Shown in pieces: positions 9,691-17,701 of a stretch of 42,828 nt of DNA (positions are counted from its first letter, which is position 1; each line of letters opens with the position of its first letter). The notes below the pieces were generated by a model that worked only from the letters and a program-made list of their open reading frames with translations, was not told where the DNA came from and ran no database searches. This DNA is from Candidatus Gastranaerophilales bacterium. GTDB lineage: Bacteria; Cyanobacteriota; Vampirovibrionia; Gastranaerophilales; Gastranaerophilaceae. The stretch is taken from assembly GCA_947624685.1 (NCBI GenBank), contig CANQLJ010000013.1:1-42828 (forward strand), written 5' to 3'. A program made the position numbers and the translations under genes.

Positions 9691-10488
9691 ATGACAAAAA
9701 ACGAGACAATCGGTCTTTTAGATAGCGGGGTCGGAGGGTTAAGCGTTTTGGCGCAATTTTATAAAGTTATGCCAAATCAAAACTATGCTTTTTTTGCCGA
9801 CACAAAAAACCTTCCCTATGGCACAAAAACAAGAGATGAAATTTATAATTTCACAAAAAATATCCTAAATTTTTTCTTATCCAAAGGTATTAAAACCGTG
9901 GTCTTTGCTTGTAATACCACTTCTGCCGTTGCTTATGAAAGATTAAGGGACTATTTTAAAGATGAAATAAAAATTTTTCCGCTCATTCAAACCATCATTC
10001 CTTATTCAATTGAAAACCTATCAGATGGCGATACGATTGCAATTTTAGCCACAAAAGCAACAATAAATTCTCATAAATATCGAGATGAAATTAAAAAATT
10101 AAATAATAAAATAAATGTCGTTGAAATTGATTGCACGGGTTTTGTTGAAATCGTCGAACAAAGGCTCTATGATGATGAAAAGTCATTCAATCTCATAAAA
10201 GAAAAAATAGATATTGCAAAGAAAAATAACGCAAAAAAAGTTGTCTTAGGCTGCACCCACTACCCTTATTTAATTGACATTTTTAAAAAAATCTATGATG
10301 TTGAATATTTTAACCCGGCTAAAAGCCTTGTAGATGTCGTTAAAGAGGAAATTAAAGGGGAAATATCGCAAAATAAAGAAACAAAAAATCCAAAAATAGA
10401 TTTTTATGTTTCAAAAGACCCCGACGAATTTATCAAAAGCGCAAAACCGTTTTTCAAAGTGGATATAAAAGACGTACATCTTGTTTAA
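9691..10488 (+). CDS. murI: Glutamate racemase MurI
   Basis: Interconverts L- and D-glutamate to supply D-Glu for peptidoglycan. The 265 residues are of normal size. The motifs are LLDSGVGGLSVL (Asp11-Ser12), FFADTKNLPYGTK, the first catalytic cysteine in FACNTT (Cys74) and the second in LGCTHYPYL (Cys188). Its ATG directly follows the amidase stop codon (TAAATG), indicating a two-gene cell-wall operon with translational coupling. No terminator lies immediately after it; the next one is at 10667-10695. Confidence 0.97.
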   Translation: MTKNETIGLLDSGVGGLSVLAQFYKVMPNQNYAFFADTKNLPYGTKTRDEIYNFTKNILNFFLSKGIKTVVFACNTTSAVAYERLRDYFKDEIKIFPLIQTIIPYSIENLSDGDTIAILATKATINSHKYRDEIKKLNNKINVVEIDCTGFVEIVEQRLYDDEKSFNLIKEKIDIAKKNNAKKVVLGCTHYPYLIDIFKKIYDVEYFNPAKSLVDVVKEEIKGEISQNKETKNPKIDFYVSKDPDEFIKSAKPFFKVDIKDVHLV

Positions 10489-10501
10489 CTTACTAAATAT
10501 A

Positions 10502-10530
10502 TTGACAAAGTATAGTTTAACAAGTAGAAT
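10502..10530 (+). promoter_or_regulatory. Strong sigma-70-type promoter for the candidate small RNA
   Basis: TTGACA at 10502-10507 and TAGAAT at 10525-10530 are separated by exactly 17 nt. This is the best consensus promoter in the window. It starts only 14 nt after the murI stop and points away from it, so it must serve something between here and the next gene. Confidence 0.8.
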
Positions 10531-10536
10531 AACATT

Positions 10537-10695
10537 AATATCATATACAAAAATTTGATTTAACATGAAAACTATTTTATCTGATTTTTTAACTAAACGC
10601 GTATTGATAGGCATGTTTAGTTGGCTTAAGCATATTTAAGTTCATGTTATATTTGTATTTTGACACGCACCCTGACCATAACGGGTGCTTTTCTT
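10537..10695 (+). ncRNA. Candidate structured small RNA or leader-peptide transcript
   Basis: A transcription unit of about 160 nt bounded by the promoter at 10502-10530 and an intrinsic terminator at 10667-10695. Inside, TAACATGAA (10561-10569) pairs perfectly with TTCATGTTA (10641-10649), enclosing AACTAAAC (10591-10598) paired with GTTTAGTT (10615-10622) and a small hairpin CTTAA-TTAAG (10625-10640). The fold is a closed stem with an internal bulge and side hairpin. It does not match tRNA, tmRNA, 4.5S or RNase P RNA. A 24-codon frame (10565-10639) beginning MKTILSDFLTKR also fits, with its ATG locked inside the outer stem and no ribosome-binding site. A hydrophobic-peptide (type I toxin-like) or leader role is therefore an alternative. 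Confidence 0.5.
10667..10695 (+). terminator. Intrinsic terminator
   Basis: GCACCC (10667-10672) pairs with GGGTGC (10683-10688) across a 10-nt loop, followed by TTTTCTT. It ends the candidate small RNA and probably read-through from murI. Confidence 0.8.
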
Positions 10696-10781
10696 ATTAT
10701 AATTTCTTTGTGGTTATATTTTGTACTTTTTTATAGTAATATAATATTTAAAAAAAAGTAACATATTTTAACGAGGTAAAA

Positions 10782-11732
10782 ATGTCTAAAGAAGATATAT
10801 TAACTTACGATTTTAAAAACATAAAAGAGCTTTCATGTGGCGAAAATGCTCATCAAAGCGCGGCTTTATATGATTTTAATCAAAAAAAATTAGACTATGA
10901 AATTTTATCGAATCATCATCTTAATTATAACGATTATGTTAATTTAACTTTGGCAATTGAGACTGCGGCAGAGTTTTTTGACGTTGCGCTTTGTGCTTTT
11001 GTTAAATATTCAAGTTTGGTTAATGTATCTATGTCAAATAAGCTTGAAAACGCTATATCAAAGGCACTTGACAGCGATTGCGCGAACGTATTTAATTGCT
11101 GCTGCGCTTTAAGCAGGCATGTTGATATAGAATCGGCAAAAAAGCTGTCTTCTCTGTCTTTAGATATAATTATTGCGCCAAACTATGATGATGACGCGCT
11201 TTTAGAACTTAAGAAAAATCAAAACACAAAAATAATTAAACTCAAAACCCCATATCAAGATATTGTTAATTTTGTTGACCAAGAAATCAAAATCACCCCT
11301 TTTGGTGCATTAATTCAGCAAAAAGACAACAAAGATTTTGATAAAGAAACATTTAAAGTCGTTTCAAAGAAAAAACCGACTCAACAAGAGCTTGAGGACA
11401 TGATTTTTGCTTTCAAAGTCGTCAAACACGCTATAAGCGCTTCTTTTGTCGTTGCAAAAGATTTAAGGACGCTCGGGATATGTTCCGGCCAGCAAAACCA
11501 AATTTTGGCACTGGAGACGGCACTTTCTCGCGTTTGCGATTCGACAAAAGATTCTATAATTGCCACAGATTGCGACATAACCTCAAGCGAAATTATTCAG
11601 CTTATGATTCAAAACAGAGTCAACGGCATAATTCAGCCCGCAGGAAACAAAAAAGACAAAGAACTGATTGCGCTGTGCGACAAATATGATATTTCAATGG
11701 TCACAACAGCTATAACTCACAGAAAACATTAA
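10782..11732 (+). CDS. Stand-alone PurH C-terminal (AICAR transformylase) domain homologue, probably inactive
   Basis: The 316 residues align end to end with the AICAR-formyltransferase half of PurH, from SCGENAHQSAALYD (residues 18-31) to the C-terminal ITHRKH. The IMP-cyclohydrolase half is absent. Conserved framework pieces remain (IIAPNYDDDALL, PTQQELEDMIFAFKVVKH, AKDLRTLGI, GIIQPAGNKKD). However, the catalytic KH-x-NPCG motif reads KYSSLVNVS (Lys75-Tyr76), replacing the catalytic His. GAGQMSR is changed to CSGQQNQ, DAFFPF to DCDITS, and the terminal RHFRH to THRKH. This suggests a paralogue with a regulatory or new function rather than a working enzyme. A good ATG follows CGAGG; a TATAAT lies upstream near 10739-10744. 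The MFS gene follows after 8 nt. Confidence 0.8.
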   Translation: MSKEDILTYDFKNIKELSCGENAHQSAALYDFNQKKLDYEILSNHHLNYNDYVNLTLAIETAAEFFDVALCAFVKYSSLVNVSMSNKLENAISKALDSDCANVFNCCCALSRHVDIESAKKLSSLSLDIIIAPNYDDDALLELKKNQNTKIIKLKTPYQDIVNFVDQEIKITPFGALIQQKDNKDFDKETFKVVSKKKPTQQELEDMIFAFKVVKHAISASFVVAKDLRTLGICSGQQNQILALETALSRVCDSTKDSIIATDCDITSSEIIQLMIQNRVNGIIQPAGNKKDKELIALCDKYDISMVTTAITHRKH

Positions 11733-11740
11733 CAACAACG

Positions 11741-12916
11741 ATGAAAAATAAACTCATAAACGAAAAAAATGCGATAATTACGCTTGGCTTCGGACACTTT
11801 AATATTGACCTTTATGCGTCATTGATAGTGCCTTTATATCCGATGATTACGGCAAAACTCGGGATTAATTTGGCTTCGATTTCGGCTATAATTGCCCTGG
11901 GACACATGGTGTCATCTTTAATTCAGCCGTTGTTCGGGTTTTTTGCCGATAAATTGCGCCACAGGGTTTTTATGTTTTGGGGACTTATATTATCTGCCCT
12001 TTTTATCCCATTGACCCCAAAAACAACAACAATAATCACGTTTTTGGCTTGTTTATTTTTGGGAATGATTGGAAATGCTCTTTTTCATCCCCAAGTGAGC
12101 GCTTTAGTTAAAGTATTTAATAAATATAGCCTTAATCTTAGCCGCGATATGGGAATATTTCTTGGTCTTGGGACTATAGGTTATGCCATCGGGCCATATT
12201 TATCAACATATTGCGCTAAAAACTTCACAATTGAAAAATTTTATTATTTTACAATTTATGGAATAGTTTGTGCCGTTTTAATATATTTTTTGACGCCAAA
12301 AATCCCCGCTAAAGAAGAAAAAGAAACAGCAAAGGAAAATTTTTTCGTCGTTTTAAAAGATATTTTAAAAGACAGAAAGCTCATATATCTTGCATTTTTA
12401 TCCGTCATCAAATCCGCTTTGAGTATATCATTTGGCGTTTACATTCCCTTTTTATTAAACGGGGCAGGGTTTTCGCTTGAAAAAATCGGGTTGATTACGA
12501 CGTTATTTTTTGTCTCGGGCGGCTTTGGAACGATGTTCAGCTCGAAACTTGAAAAAATAATCGGCCCAAACGGCGTGATTACACTATCTTTTATGTCAAT
12601 TTTGCCTTTGGTTTTGTTGTTTTTATACTGTTTTAAATTCAACAAGTACCTATCTTGCGCGATATTTATTTTGTGCGGATTTTTCATACTTTTATCAGTC
12701 GGCGTGATTATGGTTCAAGCCCAAAACTCTCAAACAAAACACCTTGGGCTCATAAGCGGCGTGATGCAAGGCTTCAGCTGGGGCTTGGGGTCGTTTTTCC
12801 TTGCGCCCTTAGGGTTTATCGCTCAAAAAAGCTCAATTGAAGTAATTTTTATTTTAATGGGCACAATTGCTTTTCTTGTTGGGCTGATGAGCATGAAGTA
12901 TAAAAAATTATCATAG
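11741..12916 (+). CDS. MFS transporter, fosmidomycin-resistance (Fsr)-like
   Basis: Major facilitator superfamily membrane protein of 391 residues with about 12 hydrophobic spans. The N-terminal pattern GFGHFNIDLYASLIVPLYP, the cytoplasmic loop GFFADKLRHR (MFS motif A-like) and GNALFHPQVSALV are characteristic of the Fsr/YfnB-like branch. The physiological substrate is unknown; Fsr of Escherichia coli exports fosmidomycin, an inhibitor of the MEP pathway whose gene ispD is present elsewhere in this window. It starts 8 nt after the PurH-like gene with no recognisable ribosome-binding site, so it is probably translated as part of that operon. Confidence 0.85.
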   Translation: MKNKLINEKNAIITLGFGHFNIDLYASLIVPLYPMITAKLGINLASISAIIALGHMVSSLIQPLFGFFADKLRHRVFMFWGLILSALFIPLTPKTTTIITFLACLFLGMIGNALFHPQVSALVKVFNKYSLNLSRDMGIFLGLGTIGYAIGPYLSTYCAKNFTIEKFYYFTIYGIVCAVLIYFLTPKIPAKEEKETAKENFFVVLKDILKDRKLIYLAFLSVIKSALSISFGVYIPFLLNGAGFSLEKIGLITTLFFVSGGFGTMFSSKLEKIIGPNGVITLSFMSILPLVLLFLYCFKFNKYLSCAIFILCGFFILLSVGVIMVQAQNSQTKHLGLISGVMQGFSWGLGSFFLAPLGFIAQKSSIEVIFILMGTIAFLVGLMSMKYKKLS

Positions 12917-12987
12917 AAGAAATGTTTCAATTTTTTAATTTTTATGATATTTTAATTTTAAATAACTTTAGGCGGGAGAAATAAAAA

Positions 12988-13461
12988 ATGGTTAAGACTT
13001 ATGAAGGTAATTTATATGCAAGCGAAAATGATAAATTTTGTATCGTAATATCAAGATTTAACGATTTTATCACTTCAAAATTACTTGACGGCGCATTAGA
13101 TACTTTTAAAAGATTAAACGTCAAAGACGATAATATCGATATTATTTGGGTTCCGGGGGCTTTTGAAATACCCTTGAGCGCTCAAATTGCGGCAAAAACA
13201 AAAAAATATGATTGTATTGTTGCCTTAGGTGCCATAATAAAAGGCGCAACCGACCACTATGATTATGTTTGCGCTGAACTTTCAAAAGGAATTGCTAACG
13301 TTTCATTAAATGAAAACATTCCCGTGATGTTTGGAGTATTAACCGTCGATAATTTAGAACAAGCAATCGAGCGCTCGGGCTCCAAAGCCGGAAACAAAGG
13401 CGCAGACGCTGCTAAAAGCGCAGTTGAGATGGTTAATGTAATTAAAAAAATCAATCTTTAG
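12988..13461 (+). CDS. ribH: 6,7-dimethyl-8-ribityllumazine synthase RibH
   Basis: Penultimate riboflavin step: condenses the ribityl-pyrimidine amine with dihydroxybutanone phosphate. It assembles as a pentamer or icosahedral shell. The 157 residues are of normal length and show [45 protein letters not shown] with the catalytic His90, and [21 protein letters not shown] followed by the N-K-G phosphate-site region. It has its own GGGAG ribosome-binding site 71 nt after the MFS stop. The other rib genes are not in the window. Confidence 0.97.
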   Translation: MVKTYEGNLYASENDKFCIVISRFNDFITSKLLDGALDTFKRLNVKDDNIDIIWVPGAFEIPLSAQIAAKTKKYDCIVALGAIIKGATDHYDYVCAELSKGIANVSLNENIPVMFGVLTVDNLEQAIERSGSKAGNKGADAAKSAVEMVNVIKKINL

Positions 13462-13592
13462 ATCGAGAAAAAAATATTTAAAAAACAATCTTTGGTTCAA
13501 TGCCCAAAACAAATTAAAGAAATATCATCAAATTATAGAAAATAAAAAGATGATAGAAAGACTTAATTAGTTTTAGGGAGAGTATTTTAAAA

Positions 13593-14876
13593 ATGAAGTG
13601 TACTTCGTTTAAATTGTTTGGTTTAGTTATTGCCGTTTCGCTTTTTTGTTTGATTCCAAATGCAGTTGCAAACGCTAAAGACAACAGCGAAAATATAATT
13701 TCAACCGTATCCGTTTCAAAGTCAAAAATGGATCCGACGGGTTATGAATTAAACATCGATTCGACAAAATCAGTTCAATATAAATCTCATATCGAAGGGG
13801 ACAGAAATGTCTATTTTGATTTAAAAAATTCAACACTTGCGCCCGATATGGGAACGATTTATAACGATGTTAATAATATCGATAATTTGAGCATCAAACA
13901 GCTTGATAAAAATAAAGTTCGAATCTATTTGACGGGCAAAAACGTCAAAAACACTGAGCTTGTTTTCGTAAATGAAGTTTTTGAAACGACACCTAAAATC
14001 TCAAAAAAAATTAACATAAATCGTCCCATAAACGAATATAAAGCAACAAACTATGAAGATGACCTTGATGAAACCCAAGAAATGCAAAGCTGGGACGACA
14101 ATTCTTTTAATTTTTCCCATCTTGGTATAACAATGATTCAAACGATTCTGACAAGCCCTATAGCTAAAGGAATCACAGGTTTTATATGTCTTTTGATTCT
14201 GTTTTTGGTTATAAAATCAATAACATCAAATATATCTAAAGATCAAGAACCGCTTATCGGCCTAAATGGTGCAAAATTAAACGAACATGACAACTTTGAC
14301 GAACAATCCGACCAATATGCTCTCGGGACAAATTGCTTTGATATAAATGAAATTAATAATCAAAACACAAGAAACAAAACTCTTGAATTAGCGCAAAACG
14401 AGCTTAAAAAAGCCCATGAAAAATATCAACAATATGTAAAAGATAAATATGGCGCTCTCAAACAACCCAAAAAAGTCGATTTTGACGCAATTAAACAATC
14501 TATCGCGCTTAATCAATATCAAAAAACTTCTCAAAATCCCTATCAAAATCAGCCCGTTGTCAATATGGATAAAGTTAATAATCTTACAAAAGGCTATACG
14601 AGCGACATTAAAACGAAGTTTGACAGAAGCGACGATTTTTCGCTCGGCGAAAATAAAGCAAGCTTTGTTCCGAAAAATCCCGTAATGCCGAAAAAAGAAT
14701 TCACGAGCCCATACATAAAAAGAAAAACCAACCTTGTCAAAGACGATAGTTTCAATGTACAAAAGCCGAATATGAAATTCTTGGATTCCGTCACAAAGAT
14801 ATACGAGCGCTCGGGCAGAGAGGATTTGGCAAACGGTTTAAAAAATTCCATAAGTAAAGCAAAACAAATAATTTAA
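13593..14876 (+). CDS. AMIN-like exported protein with a single membrane span and long cytoplasmic tail
   Basis: No precise family recognised. Residues 1-29 form a signal peptide (hydrophobic core LFGLVIAVSLFCLIP). Residues ~35-130 are a β-rich AMIN-like domain (YELNIDSTK, NVYFDLKNSTL, KVRIYLTGKNVKN) resembling the repeats of the amidase at 7693. Residues 192-211 form a transmembrane helix (GITGFICLLILFLVIKSI). Residues ~215-427 are a charged Asn/Gln/Lys-rich region with a helix (KTLELAQNELKKAHEKYQQY) and a conserved-looking C-terminus. If the first segment is cleaved, the AMIN part faces the periplasm and the tail the cytoplasm, as in a wall-to-cytoplasm linker. It starts a run of envelope-type genes and ends with a strong terminator. 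Confidence 0.75.
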   Translation: MKCTSFKLFGLVIAVSLFCLIPNAVANAKDNSENIISTVSVSKSKMDPTGYELNIDSTKSVQYKSHIEGDRNVYFDLKNSTLAPDMGTIYNDVNNIDNLSIKQLDKNKVRIYLTGKNVKNTELVFVNEVFETTPKISKKININRPINEYKATNYEDDLDETQEMQSWDDNSFNFSHLGITMIQTILTSPIAKGITGFICLLILFLVIKSITSNISKDQEPLIGLNGAKLNEHDNFDEQSDQYALGTNCFDINEINNQNTRNKTLELAQNELKKAHEKYQQYVKDKYGALKQPKKVDFDAIKQSIALNQYQKTSQNPYQNQPVVNMDKVNNLTKGYTSDIKTKFDRSDDFSLGENKASFVPKNPVMPKKEFTSPYIKRKTNLVKDDSFNVQKPNMKFLDSVTKIYERSGREDLANGLKNSISKAKQII

Positions 14877-14890
14877 TACTCGACCAATAT

Positions 14891-14917
14891 GCCTCTTATA
14901 AAAGAGGCTTCTTTTTT
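14891..14917 (+). terminator. Intrinsic terminator
   Basis: GCCTCTT (14891-14897) pairs with AAGAGGC (14902-14908) over a 4-nt loop, followed by TTCTTTTTT. It lies 14 nt past the stop of the AMIN-like membrane protein. Confidence 0.9.
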
Positions 14918-14928
14918 AAGAGCTGGAC

Positions 14929-14948
14929 TATGCAAATCTTTTTGCATA
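14929..14948 (+). promoter_or_regulatory. Dyad at the promoter of the next gene
   Basis: TATGCAAA (14929-14936) and TTTGCATA (14941-14948) form an 8-bp perfect dyad with a 4-nt spacer. A TATAAT-like -10 box begins within its right arm (14946-14951). The position fits an operator, but no cognate regulator is encoded nearby. Confidence 0.45.
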
Positions 14949-14967
14949 TAATAATATTGAGATAGAT

Positions 14968-16083
14968 ATGGCAAACGTTTATACGAAAAACGAAATACTA
15001 CAAGAGCTTTCTTCAAAAGGCTATTTCATAGATGAGTATACACTTGATACTTTTTTCAAAAAATGGAAAATCGAAGCAATCTTTGAAGACGAGCAAGGGT
15101 GCGAATTTTTTGATGAAAATGCGCTCGATACCGTCTTAAATGAAATGTTTAATGACGATAATAAAAAAGAAGAAAAAAAGGATGATTCGTCTAATATCGA
15201 CGAGCAAAACGTCAAAATCCTGCGCTCTCAAAGCGAAATTCAAAAAGAAAGAGAATTTGAAAACCAATTTAACATAATCACCCCAAACGAACCAAAAAGC
15301 GAATATAAAGTCCCAAGCGAACTTTATGACAATCTGACAATTCAAGATGAACCGATTACAATAAACGACAGAGACACAAATGACATTTTAAATAATATTT
15401 CATTATCCGACGGCACGCCTTTGATGAGGGGTGTTTCGAACAATCCTCAAAGAAATAATTTCTATGACATTAATCTTGCTCAGTCAATAAATGAGATGGA
15501 CTTAGACGTTCGAAGTGAGCTCGAGGCGGAAAACCCCAAACCCAAAAAAGAAAAAAAGATGGGGATTTTGGAAGGGGCGTTTTTGGCTTCGGGAAAGGAA
15601 TTTAACCCGCCAAACAGCGATGAAGAAAATAGCGAAAATCAAAACCAAAATCAAGACGACACAAATAATGACTTTGATGACATAAGTTTGTTGTCGGAAT
15701 CTTTGGAAGCTCAAGAAAAATTTCGCGAATATGTAATGTCCGAGTTTGCAAGAAGAAGCCCCGACGGCATGCCTCAAGCGCCCGCTCAAAATGCGGCAGG
15801 CGAATTTAAGCTTGATATATCCGAGCGAACATTGAGCATGATTGCGCGCTCGATGGCAAAAAAAATTGCAAAACACGTCAATTCATTGTGTTCGGCTGAT
15901 ATGAAAAATTCTCAACAGGTTGCTCAAATTGAACAAAAAAACGAAGAATTGGAAAAGAAAAACAGGGAGCTTGAAGAACAAAACAAAAAATTGAGGCTTC
16001 TTTTAGCCGAATCAAACAAAAATCTAAATTCATATAAACCGAGCGTTTTTGGTTTATATAAGAAAGTTCCGCCCCAAAATTAG
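14968..16083 (+). CDS. Hypothetical cytoplasmic protein with N-terminal helical domain and C-terminal coiled coil
   Basis: No family recognised. The 371 residues have no signal peptide or membrane segment. Residues 1-60 (NVYTKNEILQELSSKGYFID and following) look like a small helical, possibly helix-turn-helix, domain. Residues ~65-260 are acidic and Asn/Gln-rich and probably disordered. Residues ~265-305 contain a helical block (ERTLSMIARSMAKKIAKHVN), and ~310-350 a clear coiled coil (QKNEELEKKNRELEEQNKKL). The ATG is preceded by GAGATAG. It lies 26 nt upstream of rseP and probably shares its transcript. An adaptor or scaffold role is conceivable, but nothing in the sequence proves it. Confidence 0.7.
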   Translation: MANVYTKNEILQELSSKGYFIDEYTLDTFFKKWKIEAIFEDEQGCEFFDENALDTVLNEMFNDDNKKEEKKDDSSNIDEQNVKILRSQSEIQKEREFENQFNIITPNEPKSEYKVPSELYDNLTIQDEPITINDRDTNDILNNISLSDGTPLMRGVSNNPQRNNFYDINLAQSINEMDLDVRSELEAENPKPKKEKKMGILEGAFLASGKEFNPPNSDEENSENQNQNQDDTNNDFDDISLLSESLEAQEKFREYVMSEFARRSPDGMPQAPAQNAAGEFKLDISERTLSMIARSMAKKIAKHVNSLCSADMKNSQQVAQIEQKNEELEKKNRELEEQNKKLRLLLAESNKNLNSYKPSVFGLYKKVPPQN

Positions 16084-16109
16084 TCAAAAAGAAAAACAAA
16101 GAGGAAAAT

Positions 16110-17588
16110 ATGAACCAAATTATAATGATTTTATTAATAAGCATACTTATTTTAGTCCATGAAATAGGGCATTTTATAGCGGCAAGAATCTGCGGAATCA
16201 GAGTGACGCGATTTGGCTTCGGAATGCCGATTGGGCCCGAGTGGAAGCTTTTTAAATGGGGTCATACGGTTTTTTATATCCATGCTTTTTTGTTTGGCGG
16301 ATACGTATCTTTCGCAGATGACGAGGAAATGTTTGAAAAAGATAAAGATAAAATCCAAGGCGAAAACAAAGACGAAAATAAAGAAGCGGCCGGGGATGAA
16401 AACATTAAGGAAAATAAAAATAATGAAGAAGATGATGAAATCTTGCCATCCGATAGCCCTGAATTATACGAAAATAAAACAATAGGTCAAAAGCTTTTTG
16501 TAGTTACGGCAGGGGTTTTGATGAATGTTGTTTTTGCAATTTTGCTTGTATTTTTCTGTGCAATTTTCTATCATAAACTCCCTCAAAATATTCAAAATAT
16601 TGTAGTATCCGATTTTGCAAAAGAAATTACCTCAAACGCTCAAATAAGAGGAATTCAAAAGGGCGACAAGATTTTAAGAGTGAATAATGAAGAAATTAAA
16701 ATTTTATATAATTTGACGTTTTTTGCAAAAAATTCAAGACTTTTTGATAACTATGCTCAAGACGATTTGGTCTTAAAAAATATCGATAATATAATCGAAT
16801 TGAACAAAAATCTTTCTTTAAAACAAACTTCAATCATCAAAAAAGGTCAAGAGATTGTTTTACCTGATATTCTTGCCGAAACTCCGATGAGCGTAAGGCG
16901 AGATGTCTTAGACGGTATGGAAAACTATAAACCGAGAGGAATTGAGCTTGATGATGAAATAATTAAATTAAGAGATGAAATCTATTTGAAAAAAACATTC
17001 ACTCCAAGCTATGATATAGAGCTTGCTAAAATCGCTCTTGCGTTGTCTGATACATATAAACCCCTTGAAATCACGGTTTTAAGAGATGATAAAGAAATAA
17101 CTCTAACGGATATTAAAATTGATAAACAAGGGATTTTAGGGATTATGTTTGATGTTAAAGACATTTATTACGACATAAAAACCCCAAAAGACGTGATAGT
17201 AAGGTCATTTAGCTATACATACGACACGACACACGATATGTTGAAGGCTCTATGGAATCTTTTCACGGGTAAAATCAGTGCAACACAAATGCATGGCGTA
17301 ATTGCGGTCATTAAAGTCGGCGGGGACATAATTGCATCAAAAGGCATGCTAAACGGAATACTTTTAACCGCGATGATTAGTATAAATCTTGCGGTTATGA
17401 ATCTTTTGCCCATTCCGGCCTTAGATGGAGGGCATGTGATGTTTCTTTTGATTGAAAAATTCACGGGCAAAAAGCCCACAAAAGAGCTCGGCCAAAAAAT
17501 TACCAACTTTTTCTTTATACTGTTGATTATTTTGATGGTCGTAATCTGTTACAACGACATTTTCGCCCTTGTTACAAAAGAATTTTAG
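16110..17588 (+). CDS. rseP: Site-2 protease RseP (RIP zinc metalloprotease)
   Basis: Inner-membrane zinc protease that cuts substrates within the membrane, such as anti-sigma factors and signal-peptide remnants. The active-site HEIGH is at residues 17-21 in the first span (LILVHEIGHFIAAR), followed by the GGYVSF loop near 63. The C-terminal MNLLPIPALDGGHVMFLL supplies the third zinc ligand (Asp of LDGG). Between the first and second spans is an unusual insertion of about 45 residues (70-115) made almost only of Asp, Glu, Lys and Asn. The central region has PDZ-like stretches (IQKGDKILRVNNEEIK). The ATG has a GAGGAAAA ribosome-binding site. Total length of 492 exceeds the common ~450 mostly through the insert. 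Confidence 0.93.
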   Translation: MNQIIMILLISILILVHEIGHFIAARICGIRVTRFGFGMPIGPEWKLFKWGHTVFYIHAFLFGGYVSFADDEEMFEKDKDKIQGENKDENKEAAGDENIKENKNNEEDDEILPSDSPELYENKTIGQKLFVVTAGVLMNVVFAILLVFFCAIFYHKLPQNIQNIVVSDFAKEITSNAQIRGIQKGDKILRVNNEEIKILYNLTFFAKNSRLFDNYAQDDLVLKNIDNIIELNKNLSLKQTSIIKKGQEIVLPDILAETPMSVRRDVLDGMENYKPRGIELDDEIIKLRDEIYLKKTFTPSYDIELAKIALALSDTYKPLEITVLRDDKEITLTDIKIDKQGILGIMFDVKDIYYDIKTPKDVIVRSFSYTYDTTHDMLKALWNLFTGKISATQMHGVIAVIKVGGDIIASKGMLNGILLTAMISINLAVMNLLPIPALDGGHVMFLLIEKFTGKKPTKELGQKITNFFFILLIILMVVICYNDIFALVTKEF

Positions 17589-17701
17589 CTAATAAATTTT
17601 AATTAAAAATTTTGCTTATAAAAATTTTTATTATAAAATTTTGTTGTAACAGTTTAATTTTTTATAAAAAAAGAGGAACTTTGGGGAGCTTTTTTAAAAT
17701 T

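Noticed and set aside
10537-10695. 6S RNA, tmRNA or 4.5S RNA identity for the small transcription unit
   Set aside because: The bulged-stem shape is superficially 6S-like, but the unit and upper stem are too short. No tmRNA tag or SRP GGAA loop is visible.
14388-14851. Open frames of 85-124 codons antisense to the AMIN-like protein
   Set aside because: No start signals or domains; they mirror the A-rich codon use of the real gene.
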